The notes under the pieces were generated by a model. The model was not told the origin of the DNA and searched no databases. It saw only the letters and a program-made list of their open reading frames with translations. Source: Elizabethkingia miricola (GTDB lineage: Bacteria; Bacteroidota; Bacteroidia; Flavobacteriales; Weeksellaceae). From it: a stretch of 64,000 bases of DNA. The first letter of the stretch is position 1, and each line of letters opens with the position of its first letter. The translations under genes and the position numbers were made by a program. Shown here piece after piece: positions 43,389-51,268 of this stretch. The DNA is taken from the NCBI RefSeq assembly GCF_001675285.1, contig NZ_LSGQ01000030.1, forward strand, positions 248,001-312,000, in the 5' to 3' direction.

Positions 43389-44114
43389 CTAATTCTTACT
43401 CCGCATTTTAATCTGATATTTATTGGATGCTTTGTCCATAAAGAAATATTTCTTTCCGTCCTGGCTTACCTCAAACAAATGGGCCTCTTTCCATGACAGG
43501 TTTTTCTTAATATCTTCATATTCAAACCCAATAACAACTCTGTTGTTTTTATCTACAACCCCGAATTTATCATTTTTTATTGCAATAATCATCGGATTCT
43601 CCTGATCATCGGAATCCATGACAAACAAATACTGGTATTGCGGTATTATATAAACCTGGGATAGATCTGCAGCACCCTGAAGATCTTTTTTTACAAGACC
43701 ATAATTTTCACCGTTCTTGTAGATTGTAAATGCAGGCATCTGAAAATCCTTTTTGCACCGCCCCAAATCTTCATTCTTATACCGATATAAAGCCTTACCT
43801 GTTTTATCAATCCGATAAGCAACTTTATCTATCTCTACTGTAGCATAGTCCTTTTTACCATAAAGTCTAATCTTCTCATTTGGTGACTGTGTAAGATTGC
43901 AATCCTCGGTAAAAAATAAAGCCAGATTAAATTTTGGAGGAATCATAAGCCTTCCCGCAGTATTGATATAACCATACTTGCTGTTTTTGAAAACAGGGAT
44001 CAGTTCCGGAATATCATTCCTATCGGAAGTTGTCCGTACTAGCTTATTCTGCTGTCCATAAGCAATTACACAGCAAGAAAAAAACAAAATTGCTGCAGCA
44101 AATATTCTATTCAT
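43389..44114 (-). CDS. WG-repeat protein
   Basis: The 241-residue protein has a signal peptide (MNRIFAAAILFFSCCVIAYG) and at least three WG-type repeats in which the Trp is replaced by Tyr or Phe: NSKYGYINTAGRLMIPPKF, NGENYGLVKKD, and NDKFGVVDKNNRVVIGFEY. WG repeats form beta-propeller-like binding surfaces. The function is unknown. It is transcribed alone on the minus strand. Confidence 0.83.
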   Translation of the reverse strand: MNRIFAAAILFFSCCVIAYGQQNKLVRTTSDRNDIPELIPVFKNSKYGYINTAGRLMIPPKFNLALFFTEDCNLTQSPNEKIRLYGKKDYATVEIDKVAYRIDKTGKALYRYKNEDLGRCKKDFQMPAFTIYKNGENYGLVKKDLQGAADLSQVYIIPQYQYLFVMDSDDQENPMIIAIKNDKFGVVDKNNRVVIGFEYEDIKKNLSWKEAHLFEVSQDGKKYFFMDKASNKYQIKMRSKN

Positions 44115-44177
44115 TTGCGTTGTGTTTACTCACAAATTTGAGAAAACTTCCTCCGTCGGACAAATTTTTAAGATTTT

Positions 44178-44564
44178 TTATAGATTCCTCAGAAGCCAGA
44201 AAGCAATAACAATAAAAAGGATTATATAAATCGTCCTTTGTCCAAACAGTATTTTTCTGAGCCGTGGATATTTGGTTTTCACTTTATCCCGATTAAAAAT
44301 AAAACCTACAATAACATACGGAATTGCTATAATAAATAGCGGATTATAAGCAAAAGCCCCGTTTACATCTCCATGCAATAAAGCATGTAAAGCTCTCTGC
44401 GAGCCACATCCAGGGCAGTCATACCCAGTCAGTAATTTAAAAGGACATTGTAAAAAGAATCCTGAAGTTTCAGGATTATACCGGTAAAAGATATAAACGC
44501 CCACTCCGCACAGCAAAAGCAGTACAGCTATAGAAAGGAGCTTATATTTTTTTATTATTTCCAT
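44178..44564 (-). CDS. DUF2752 membrane protein
   Basis: The 128-residue protein has three membrane helices (residues about 8-27, 75-93, 108-125) and the family motif LTGYDCPGCGSQRALHALLHGD, with a CPGC pair close to the membrane surface. The function is not known. It overlaps the CD225-family gene upstream by 10 bases, so the two are translated together. The cysteine pair could bind metal or take part in redox reactions, which is speculation. Confidence 0.88.
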   Translation of the reverse strand: MEIIKKYKLLSIAVLLLLCGVGVYIFYRYNPETSGFFLQCPFKLLTGYDCPGCGSQRALHALLHGDVNGAFAYNPLFIIAIPYVIVGFIFNRDKVKTKYPRLRKILFGQRTIYIILFIVIAFWLLRNL

Positions 44565-44869
44565 TCACCTGTTGTAGCAGAAAGAACAATTACGAAAACA
44601 TAGAAAGCCACTACAATTGCAACAATAATAACCCATGAAATCACAGACCATATTACCATTTGCTTCGCCAGTTTTGATGCTTTCTGAGCACCTAAAACAT
44701 CACCTCTGTAGAATTTAGATTCCACCGAAGCGGCATTAATTATTCCTATAATCCCAAGAATCTGGCAGCAAAATACAGTAACCAATACAGACTCTACCAA
44801 CCATGTTTTCGGAGGAAAACTTTGTTGTGGATTAGGAGTTATTATAGAGGCGTCATCAATGTGTTCCAT
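44555..44869 (-). CDS. CD225/dispanin family membrane protein
   Basis: The 104-residue protein has two membrane helices (residues about 28-48 and 76-98) with the intervening loop SVESKFYRGDVLGAQKASKLAKQM, and matches the bacterial CD225/dispanin pattern. Animal members of this family include the IFITM proteins, which stiffen membranes; bacterial roles are unknown. It is followed by a DUF2752 gene with a 10-base overlap. Confidence 0.85.
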   Translation of the reverse strand: MEHIDDASIITPNPQQSFPPKTWLVESVLVTVFCCQILGIIGIINAASVESKFYRGDVLGAQKASKLAKQMVIWSVISWVIIVAIVVAFYVFVIVLSATTGEWK

Positions 44870-44971
44870 AGTAGTTTTAATTCAGCGTAAATATAGTGCA
44901 AAACAGACAATTTATACTATATTTATAACCAATCTAAATAATATTCACCTTAAAAGCCCGTATAAAATTCG

Positions 44972-44979
44972 TATTTTTG
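44972..44979 (+). promoter_or_regulatory. Candidate -7 box TATTTTTG for aconitase
   Basis: It matches TAnnTTTG and lies 54 bases before the aconitase ATG. The leader would include the TCACAC/GTGTGA inverted repeat at 44989-45005. Confidence 0.42.
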
Positions 44980-44988
44980 TATACTTTT

Positions 44989-45005
44989 TCACACCAAATG
45001 TGTGA
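44989..45005. promoter_or_regulatory. Inverted repeat TCACAC-N5-GTGTGA before aconitase
   Basis: A perfect six-base inverted repeat with a five-base centre lies in the predicted 5' leader, 28 bases before the ATG. It may be an operator or an RNA hairpin. A near-identical string occurs in the terminator at 40984-41012. Confidence 0.3.
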
Positions 45006-45033
45006 TTTACTAACGAATAAAACTTTGTAGCAT

Positions 45034-47298
45034 ATGACCTTTGATTTGGATATGATCAAAAAAGTTTATTCTGATTTCGACAACAGAGTAAACGCAGCAA
45101 GAGAGTTTATGGGAAGACCTCTTACTTATTCAGAGAAAATTTTATGTTCCCACTTATTTTCCACTCAACAGCCAGAAGCTTTCAAACGCGGAGAATCTTA
45201 TGTAGACTTCGCTCCGGACAGAGTTGCTATGCAGGACGCTACAGCACAGATGGCTTTATTACAATTTATGCAGGCTGGAAAGAAGAAGGTTGCAGTTCCT
45301 TCTACGGTACACGCAGACCACCTTATCCAGGCTAGAGTTGGAGCAGACAAAGATCTTCAAGAAGCAGAAAATAAAAACAACGAAGTTTATCAATTCCTTC
45401 AGTCAGTTTCCAACAAATACGGTATTGGATTCTGGAAGCCGGGAGCTGGTATTATTCACCAGGTAGTTTTAGAAAATTATGCATTCCCTGGAGGAATGAT
45501 GATTGGTACCGATTCTCACACTGTAAATGCAGGTGGTTTAGGTATGGTTGCTATTGGTGTTGGTGGTGCAGATGCTGTGGACGTAATGGCAGGAATGGCA
45601 TGGGAGCTTAAATTCCCTAAAATGATCGGTGTAAAATTAACCGGTAAACTTAGCGGATGGTGTTCTCCCAAAGATGTAATTCTGAAAGTTGCTGGTATCC
45701 TTACCGTAAAAGGAGGTACTGGTGCTATCGTAGAATACTTCGGAGAAGGTGCTGAATCACTTTCTTGTACTGGTAAAGGTACGATCTGTAACATGGGTGC
45801 AGAGATCGGAGCAACAACTTCTATCTTTGAATTCGATAAAAATATGGCTAAATACCTAAGAGCTACAGGAAGAGAAGCTGTTGCTGCAGGTGCTGAAGCT
45901 ATCGCTGACAACCTTAAAGCTGATAAAGAAGTTTATGCAGATCCTGCTAAATACTTCGATCAGGTTATTGAAATCAACCTGGATGAATTAGAGCCGGCAT
46001 TAAACGGTCCTTTCACTCCGGATTTATATACTCCTATTTCTCAGATGAAAGAACTTGCTGAGAAAAACGGATGGCCAACTAAAGTTGAGGTTGGTTTGAT
46101 CGGTTCTTGTACAAACTCTTCTTACGAAGATATCTCAAGAGCTGCTTCTATCGCTAAGCAGGCAATTGACAAAAACTTGGTAACTGCTGCTGAATATACT
46201 ATTACTCCGGGATCCGAATTAGTAAGATATACAGTAGAAAGAGATGGTTTCCTTGATACTTTTGCTCAAATTGGTGGTAAAGTATTCGCTAATGCTTGTG
46301 GACCATGTATCGGTCAATGGGCTCGTGAAGGTTCAGAAAAACAAGAGAAAAACACAATCGTTCACTCTTTCAACAGAAACTTCTCTAAGAGAGCAGATGG
46401 TAACCCAAACACTTATGCATTCGTAGGTTCTCCTGAATTGGTAACTGCGCTTGCTATCGCTGGTAAACTAGATTTTGATCCAAGAACAGACAAATTAGTT
46501 AACAAGGATGGTGTTGAAGTTCTTCTAGACGAGCCTCAAGGTTATGAATTACCAATTAAAGGTTTCGACGTTGAAGATGCTGGTTATATTGCTCCTGCTG
46601 AAGACGGTTCAAATGTTGAGGTTATTGTAGCTCCAACATCAGACAGACTTCAGTTATTAGAAGCTTTCACACCTTGGGATGGTAAAAACATTACAGGTGC
46701 TAAATTATTGATCAAAGCATTTGGTAAGTGTACAACTGACCACATCTCTATGGCAGGTCCATGGTTGAAGTACAGAGGTCACTTAGATAACATTTCTAAC
46801 AACATGTTGATCGGAGCTGTTAATGCTTACAACATGGAAACTAACAACGTAAAGAACGAATTAAACGGTGAGCATATGGAAGTTCCTGCATCTGCAAGAT
46901 CTTACAAAGCTGCTGGCGTTCCAACGATTGTTGTTGGTGATGAAAACTACGGTGAAGGTTCTTCAAGAGAACATGCTGCTATGGAGCCTCGTCACTTAGG
47001 TGTAAGAGCTGTATTAGTTAAATCTTTCGCTCGTATCCACGAGACTAACCTTAAAAAACAAGGTATGTTAGGATTAACTTTTGCTGACAAAGCAGATTAC
47101 GACAAAATCCAGGAAGATGACACCATCAACTTCTTAGATCTTGATCAGTTTGCTCCAGGTAAGCCATTGACATTAGAGTTTGTTCACGCTGATGGTTCTA
47201 AAGACATTATTGTTGCTAACCATACTTACAACGCAGGACAAATTGAATGGTTCAAAGCAGGATCTGCACTTAACTTAATCAAACAACAAGGGAAATAA
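45034..47298 (+). CDS. acnA: Aconitate hydratase (mitochondrial-type)
   Basis: The enzyme interconverts citrate and isocitrate in the TCA cycle. The 754-residue protein starts [15 protein letters not shown] and has the iron-sulfur ligands in [15 protein letters not shown] near residue 355 and in [10 protein letters not shown] near residue 423. The swivel domain has [21 protein letters not shown] near residue 634. The length and motifs fit the mitochondrial-type aconitase used in Bacteroidota rather than E. coli AcnA or AcnB; the symbol is therefore only approximate. Codons and expression signals look typical of a highly expressed gene. Confidence 0.96.
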   Translation: MTFDLDMIKKVYSDFDNRVNAAREFMGRPLTYSEKILCSHLFSTQQPEAFKRGESYVDFAPDRVAMQDATAQMALLQFMQAGKKKVAVPSTVHADHLIQARVGADKDLQEAENKNNEVYQFLQSVSNKYGIGFWKPGAGIIHQVVLENYAFPGGMMIGTDSHTVNAGGLGMVAIGVGGADAVDVMAGMAWELKFPKMIGVKLTGKLSGWCSPKDVILKVAGILTVKGGTGAIVEYFGEGAESLSCTGKGTICNMGAEIGATTSIFEFDKNMAKYLRATGREAVAAGAEAIADNLKADKEVYADPAKYFDQVIEINLDELEPALNGPFTPDLYTPISQMKELAEKNGWPTKVEVGLIGSCTNSSYEDISRAASIAKQAIDKNLVTAAEYTITPGSELVRYTVERDGFLDTFAQIGGKVFANACGPCIGQWAREGSEKQEKNTIVHSFNRNFSKRADGNPNTYAFVGSPELVTALAIAGKLDFDPRTDKLVNKDGVEVLLDEPQGYELPIKGFDVEDAGYIAPAEDGSNVEVIVAPTSDRLQLLEAFTPWDGKNITGAKLLIKAFGKCTTDHISMAGPWLKYRGHLDNISNNMLIGAVNAYNMETNNVKNELNGEHMEVPASARSYKAAGVPTIVVGDENYGEGSSREHAAMEPRHLGVRAVLVKSFARIHETNLKKQGMLGLTFADKADYDKIQEDDTINFLDLDQFAPGKPLTLEFVHADGSKDIIVANHTYNAGQIEWFKAGSALNLIKQQGK

Positions 47299-47322
47299 TT
47301 AATTTAATTTCTCATTGAAATA

Positions 47323-47350
47323 AAAAAGCCTCGCATTTGCGGGGCTTTTT
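47323..47350 (+). terminator. Rho-independent terminator after aconitase
   Basis: AAAAAGCCTCGC and GCGGGGCTTTTT form a stem (one G-T wobble) with an ATTT loop, 25 bases after the stop codon. It may also serve the convergent Hsp20 gene. Confidence 0.92.
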
Positions 47351-47384
47351 CTTTGAAATAATATAGAATTATGGATTGAAGGAA

Positions 47385-47852
47385 TTAACTCACTTTAATC
47401 TCTTGTGCAGGGATATTGTTTTCAGGATCCTTTGGTAAGATTACGGTAAGAATACCGTCTTCATAACCGGCAGAAATATTTTCGGACGCAACCTTCTCAT
47501 TAAGCTTAAAAGAACGTTCAAAAGATGAAGCATATACTTCCTGATAGATATAATTTGCTTTCTCCTTGTCTTCAGTCGCTTTATACGAAATAGTAAGGAC
47601 CCTGTCTTTAATTGCTATATTAAAAGCTTCTTTTTTCAGTCCGGCAGCAAATAACTGAAGTGCGTAATATTCTTCATTTTCAGAGATATTTACAGGCTTG
47701 AAGCTGCTGATTTTTTCAGCAAATACTTCCTTCATCGGATGCTTGCTATTGAAGAATCCTTCACGGAATTTATCAAATTTGCGATCGAATTTTCCATTAC
47801 AGAAATCTTTTTTATTTCTAAAATCTTCGTTGTTATGATGTCTTGTATACAT
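47385..47852 (-). CDS. Hsp20/alpha-crystallin small heat-shock protein
   Basis: The 155-residue protein has an N-terminal Phe/Lys/Asn-rich region and an alpha-crystallin domain (residues about 50-145, PVNISENEEYYALQLFAAGL, then GYEDGILTVILPKD). It ends with EIKVS and lacks a clear IXI tail. It should hold unfolded proteins during stress. It lies 24 bases below the small membrane protein gene. Confidence 0.93.
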   Translation of the reverse strand: MYTRHHNNEDFRNKKDFCNGKFDRKFDKFREGFFNSKHPMKEVFAEKISSFKPVNISENEEYYALQLFAAGLKKEAFNIAIKDRVLTISYKATEDKEKANYIYQEVYASSFERSFKLNEKVASENISAGYEDGILTVILPKDPENNIPAQEIKVS

Positions 47853-47876
47853 TGTTATTCTTTTTAGTTTAATAAA

Positions 47877-48170
47877 TTAGTTAATTGGGATAATAGCGAT
47901 ATTTTCTGTTCTTGAATTTTTATAGTTTGGTCTTACAGCAAATTCACTATTATTAGAGGGGTTAAAGCCTATTGGCAAATTCTCCTGATAAGGCTCAAAG
48001 TATCTTTCTCTCCTTCTTCTGAATTTTGAAGCTACCAGAGTTCCTATTCCTGCGATTAGGGTAACGGCCAGAAGTAATTTAAAAACCATACCTATAATCA
48101 ATGTTGCTAAACCTGCGATCACGGTAATTCCGATCAGTTTAGGCAATATATAACGCATTTTGTTTTTCAT
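47877..48170 (-). CDS. Small membrane protein of unknown function
   Basis: The 97-residue protein has one long or two short hydrophobic segments (residues about 9-47), then an Arg-rich stop-transfer KFRRRRERYF and a hydrophilic tail of about 45 residues. I do not recognise it. It lies directly upstream of the Hsp20 gene on the same strand and may be co-transcribed with it. Confidence 0.7.
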   Translation of the reverse strand: MKNKMRYILPKLIGITVIAGLATLIIGMVFKLLLAVTLIAGIGTLVASKFRRRRERYFEPYQENLPIGFNPSNNSEFAVRPNYKNSRTENIAIIPIN

Positions 48171-48343
48171 TTTTTTTTATTTTAAAGTTTAATAATAAAG
48201 GCCTTTGTATTGAAGACGAAAGAAAGAATAGCTTTACTTTAATTTTTTTGAAAATAATTTTAATTTCCTCCGGAAACATCTTTAAACAGGGGAGAATTTA
48301 ATTAAATAAAATATCAAGTAGACATTATAAATCAGTATAAAAA

Positions 48344-48370
48344 ACTCACAGGTTTTGAAAACCCGTGAGG
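48344..48370. repeat. Short palindrome, copy A of a possible dispersed family
   Basis: CTCACAGGTTTT and AAAACCCGTGAG pair at 11 of 12 positions around one central base. The 25-mer is 20/25 identical to the one at 61889-61913. Confidence 0.45.
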
Positions 48371-48383
48371 TATACTAAATAAA

Positions 48384-48413
48384 AAACCCGAAACTTAAAA
48401 GTTCCGGGTTCCT
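48384..48413 (-). terminator. Rho-independent terminator for the 112-residue membrane protein gene
   Basis: AACCCGAAACTT and AAGTTCCGGGTT pair at 11 of 12 positions; on the minus strand a T-run follows. It lies immediately below the stop codon of the gene at 48417. Confidence 0.85.
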
Positions 48414-48416
48414 ATG

Positions 48417-48755
48417 TTATTTAAATCGACATCTGTCTCCAAACCGCTTTTGCCATTCTTCGCGGAAGCGCTCTTTGTCTTCATCTGAAAACTCTTCCAT
48501 ACGTCTCTTCATTTTTTCTTTAAAATTTCTTCCGCCACCTCCGCCTCTGAAGCGGAAGCCACCAAATAATATTTTACTCAGAACCATAATTCCGAAAGCC
48601 TGCCAGTAGGAAATAGCTTTTACTCCCAGTATTTCTGGCAATAATATATTCCACAACCATTGTACCAACCATACCAAGAGAAATATCATTCCTATGATCA
48701 GCGGAAAGGCTAACCAAAATTTCTTCTTATTTCTATGTCTAAATCCACGATTCAT
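48417..48755 (-). CDS. Small membrane protein co-encoded with an ECF sigma factor
   Basis: The 112-residue protein has two hydrophobic helices (residues about 13-36 and 45-62), a Gly/Arg-rich linker (GFRFRGGGGGRNF) and a charged C-terminal helix (MKRRMEEFSDEDKERFREEW). It lies 4 bases after the sigma factor gene. I do not recognise a family. The context suggests it could control the sigma factor, as membrane anti-sigma factors do, but it has no anti-sigma motif that I can see. Confidence 0.72.
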   Translation of the reverse strand: MNRGFRHRNKKKFWLAFPLIIGMIFLLVWLVQWLWNILLPEILGVKAISYWQAFGIMVLSKILFGGFRFRGGGGGRNFKEKMKRRMEEFSDEDKERFREEWQKRFGDRCRFK

Positions 48756-48759
48756 ATCC

Positions 48760-49335
48760 TTAGTCCTTAAGTTCGTTGTATAAATGTTTTAATCTTTTGC
48801 GAAGGTGTTTTACAGCATATCCTTTTCTGCTGATAATAGTCTTTAGATTCTCACCTTCTTCGTCTGCAATTTCCTGCAAAGTCTTTTCCTCAACTTCATT
48901 CTGAAAAAACACCCGTCTTTGGTTATCCGGTAGTTCATCCAGCGCCTTCATTAATTCATCCCAGAAAATGTCTTTAAACATTTTTAGTTCGGGATTGTTG
49001 GAGTCATCTGCTAAAAGGATTTCTTTAATACTGAAACTTCCGTCTTCATCTTCATAAGTGTAGTCTTCCAGTGAATCACTTTTCTTTTTCCTGTAATTAT
49101 CAGTAATCTTATTTCGGGTTACCGAATACAGCCAGGCACCAACATTTTCAAGATCATCTATATTCGTTAAACGGCTGGTCTGATACCAGACCTCCTGTAA
49201 AATATCTTCTGCATCCTCAGTTTTGCTCACTTTTCCTTTAATAAAGCGAAACAATTGTGAGCCGTAATCTTTTACGACTTCTGACAGTGAAGCAGATTTC
49301 TTTTCAGCCATTTCATTCAAATATAGCGAGTCCAT
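48760..49335 (-). CDS. ECF-type RNA polymerase sigma factor
   Basis: The 191-residue protein has sigma region 2 (residues about 20-90, SKTEDAEDILQEVWYQTSRL, then NVGAWLYSVTRNKI) and region 4 (about 125-180, ALDELPDNQRRVFFQNEVEE, then LQEIADEEGENLKTIISRKG). There is no region 3, as in ECF sigma factors. A small membrane protein gene follows after 4 bases and the LytTR system lies 27 bases upstream, so all may share a transcript. The target genes are unknown. Confidence 0.93.
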   Translation of the reverse strand: MDSLYLNEMAEKKSASLSEVVKDYGSQLFRFIKGKVSKTEDAEDILQEVWYQTSRLTNIDDLENVGAWLYSVTRNKITDNYRKKKSDSLEDYTYEDEDGSFSIKEILLADDSNNPELKMFKDIFWDELMKALDELPDNQRRVFFQNEVEEKTLQEIADEEGENLKTIISRKGYAVKHLRKRLKHLYNELKD

Positions 49336-49362
49336 ATTTATGAAGACGAACCAAAAGCAAAA

Positions 49363-50049
49363 TTACTTTAACTTTTTCAAAAAATTTAATTTATAGCTCT
49401 CGCCGATAGGAATTTCGCCTCCGGAAATAAGGTTTGCAGACTTAATGTTGACCGTCTTTATCTTATCCAGATTTATGATATAAGATTTATGAACCCTGAC
49501 AAAAGAAGTATCAGGTAATTGTTGCTCAAAAGATTTTAGTGTGTCCAGCACTATATATTCCTGGTGCTCTGTTTTTATATTTACATAATCTTTGAGGCTT
49601 TCAATATACAGTACCTCATCAAAATTAATTCGGTGCTGCTGACCGGAAGATTTTACAAAAAAATACTGACCTGCTGAAGCTTCGTTATTAGAAAGGCGTT
49701 CCTGAGCCTTCAGCGCGCTTTTATAAAGCCTGTCAAAAGAAACTGGTTTCAATAAATAGTCGACTACATTATACTCATAGCCTTCCAAAGCATATTCTGC
49801 ATAGGCAGTTGTAAGGATATACTTTAATTTGTTACCAGCAATTTCCATGAAATTAATTCCGGTAAGCTCAGGCATCTGAATATCTAAAAATGCCAGATCA
49901 GCCTCATTTTTCTGAATAAAATCTAATGCTTCTAAAGGGTTCTCTGAACTAAAAACAAGCTCTAAAAACGGAACCTTCTGAACATAGCTGCTCAACAGAG
50001 AAACTGCCAGAGGTTCATCGTCTACAACAATACATTTAATTTTCTCCAT
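49363..50049 (-). CDS. LytTR-family response regulator
   Basis: The 228-residue protein has a receiver domain with phospho-acceptor Asp56 (LAFLDIQMPEL) and the acidic pair Asp10/Asp11, then a LytTR DNA-binding domain (residues about 125-225, FFVKSSGQQHRINFDEVLYI, then FVRVHKSYIINL). It starts 2 bases after the histidine kinase gene, so the two form a two-component pair. Likely targets include the divergent barrel genes, by position only. Confidence 0.94.
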   Translation of the reverse strand: MEKIKCIVVDDEPLAVSLLSSYVQKVPFLELVFSSENPLEALDFIQKNEADLAFLDIQMPELTGINFMEIAGNKLKYILTTAYAEYALEGYEYNVVDYLLKPVSFDRLYKSALKAQERLSNNEASAGQYFFVKSSGQQHRINFDEVLYIESLKDYVNIKTEHQEYIVLDTLKSFEQQLPDTSFVRVHKSYIINLDKIKTVNIKSANLISGGEIPIGESYKLNFLKKLK

Positions 50050-50051
50050 AT

Positions 50052-51077
50052 TTAATATGCCGTCAATTTGTTTGTATTCAAATCAATTTTCAAATCTACA
50101 ATAAAAGTATCTTCAGTCTCCGTAATTTCTAACCAATGCTTATCCGGGTAGATTAATTGCAATCTCTTTCTGACATTCCCAATGCCAATTCCCGATGAAA
50201 AATCTTTCATCCTCTGCTTCTTGGAATTTCTGAGATAGAAATGCAATCTACCATTATCATCGGACACTTTCAACTCCATTCCTTTGCCATTAATATCACC
50301 ATGTTTAAAGGCATTTTCAACGAATGGCACCAATAGCATTGGCGAGATTGATAATTTCGGATTTTTGAGATCTTTATTAAATAATATCAGTTCTGGATTC
50401 TTAATCCTAAGCTTTTCCAAAGCAATTAAGCTTTCCATATAGCCTACTTCCTTATCCAGTAGAATAAAATCTTTCTCAAGATCCTTTGTACTATACCTCA
50501 GCAGTTGACTCAGCTCTTCCAACGCGGGTAATGCCTTATCCGAATTCTGGTAAACCAGCGAGTATATATTATTAAGTGAATTAAATATAAAATGTGGATT
50601 TATCTGGGTTTTCAATGCCTGGAGTTCTGCATTCTTCTTTTCCTCTATTAACTGTACTCTTTCTTTTTCCAACTTCGAATAATATGTAAAGAGCCATAAA
50701 CTAGTACTGACAAAAATGGATAAAGCGGAATAATAAATATTATCGTAAAAATAGTAAACAAAGCTAGTTCCCTCCGCATAATTTCTAAATCCAGCAAAGA
50801 TTGGCAACAAAACTTCTTCAAAAGAATATCTAAAAAACACAAAAACAACAACACCTAAAAAATATCCGAAAATGCTAAGATATAAGCGTTTGGGGTTGAA
50901 AAATTTGGGTGCAATAAAGAAATAGTTAATGTAAAAACTAAGAAAATTGGCTGTAAAAAGGGTTACATTGATAAGACTAATGCGAAAATCTTCATTATTA
51001 AAATATGTCAAAGCATATTTTATTAACAACAGCTGCCAATAAAAGACGTGCACAAAAATAATTTGGTTCTTTTTCAT
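50052..51077 (-). CDS. LytS-type sensor histidine kinase
   Basis: ATG 51077 (MKKNQIIFVHVFY) is the likely start; the upstream TTG extension is not convincing. The protein has four membrane helices (up to about residue 135), a linker helix, and the His_kinase motif QINPHFIFNSLNN with the phospho-acceptor His near residue 162. A GHKL ATPase domain follows (VPFVENAFKHGD; GIGIGNVRKRLQLIYP). It has no periplasmic sensor domain, so it may sense the membrane itself. The cognate regulator is the next gene. Confidence 0.93.
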   Translation of the reverse strand: MKKNQIIFVHVFYWQLLLIKYALTYFNNEDFRISLINVTLFTANFLSFYINYFFIAPKFFNPKRLYLSIFGYFLGVVVFVFFRYSFEEVLLPIFAGFRNYAEGTSFVYYFYDNIYYSALSIFVSTSLWLFTYYSKLEKERVQLIEEKKNAELQALKTQINPHFIFNSLNNIYSLVYQNSDKALPALEELSQLLRYSTKDLEKDFILLDKEVGYMESLIALEKLRIKNPELILFNKDLKNPKLSISPMLLVPFVENAFKHGDINGKGMELKVSDDNGRLHFYLRNSKKQRMKDFSSGIGIGNVRKRLQLIYPDKHWLEITETEDTFIVDLKIDLNTNKLTAY

Positions 51078-51197
51078 GCTCAAATTTAATGCTAGTAAAA
51101 CATTTTCCAATAGCCACTTTCGACAAACCTGCTTTTTTCATCGACGAAAAAAACAATCATCCTGTAAATACCCTGCTTCGTCTAAACGCTATTTCAG

Positions 51198-51222
51198 AAG
51201 GTATTCACACACTATACCTTTG
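51198..51222 (+). promoter_or_regulatory. Inverted repeat overlapping a -7 box before the first barrel gene
   Basis: AAGGTAT-N9-ATACCTT is a perfect 7-bp inverted repeat at 51198-51220. Its right arm overlaps TACCTTTG at 51215-51222, which matches TAnnTTTG, 46 bases before the ATG. A regulator bound here could control the barrel gene, or the divergent two-component operon. Confidence 0.45.
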
Positions 51223-51268
51223 GCATATCAAAACGATCAGATAAAACAATTAATTATAAAATATAACC

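Noticed and set aside
44989-45005. CRP-like site before aconitase
   Set aside because: The arms are TCACAC/GTGTGA, the reverse arrangement of TGTGA-N6-TCACA, so it is not a CRP-type site.
45516-45911. 131-codon open frame antisense to aconitase
   Set aside because: It lies wholly inside a well-supported gene and its composition mirrors the codon pattern of the other strand.
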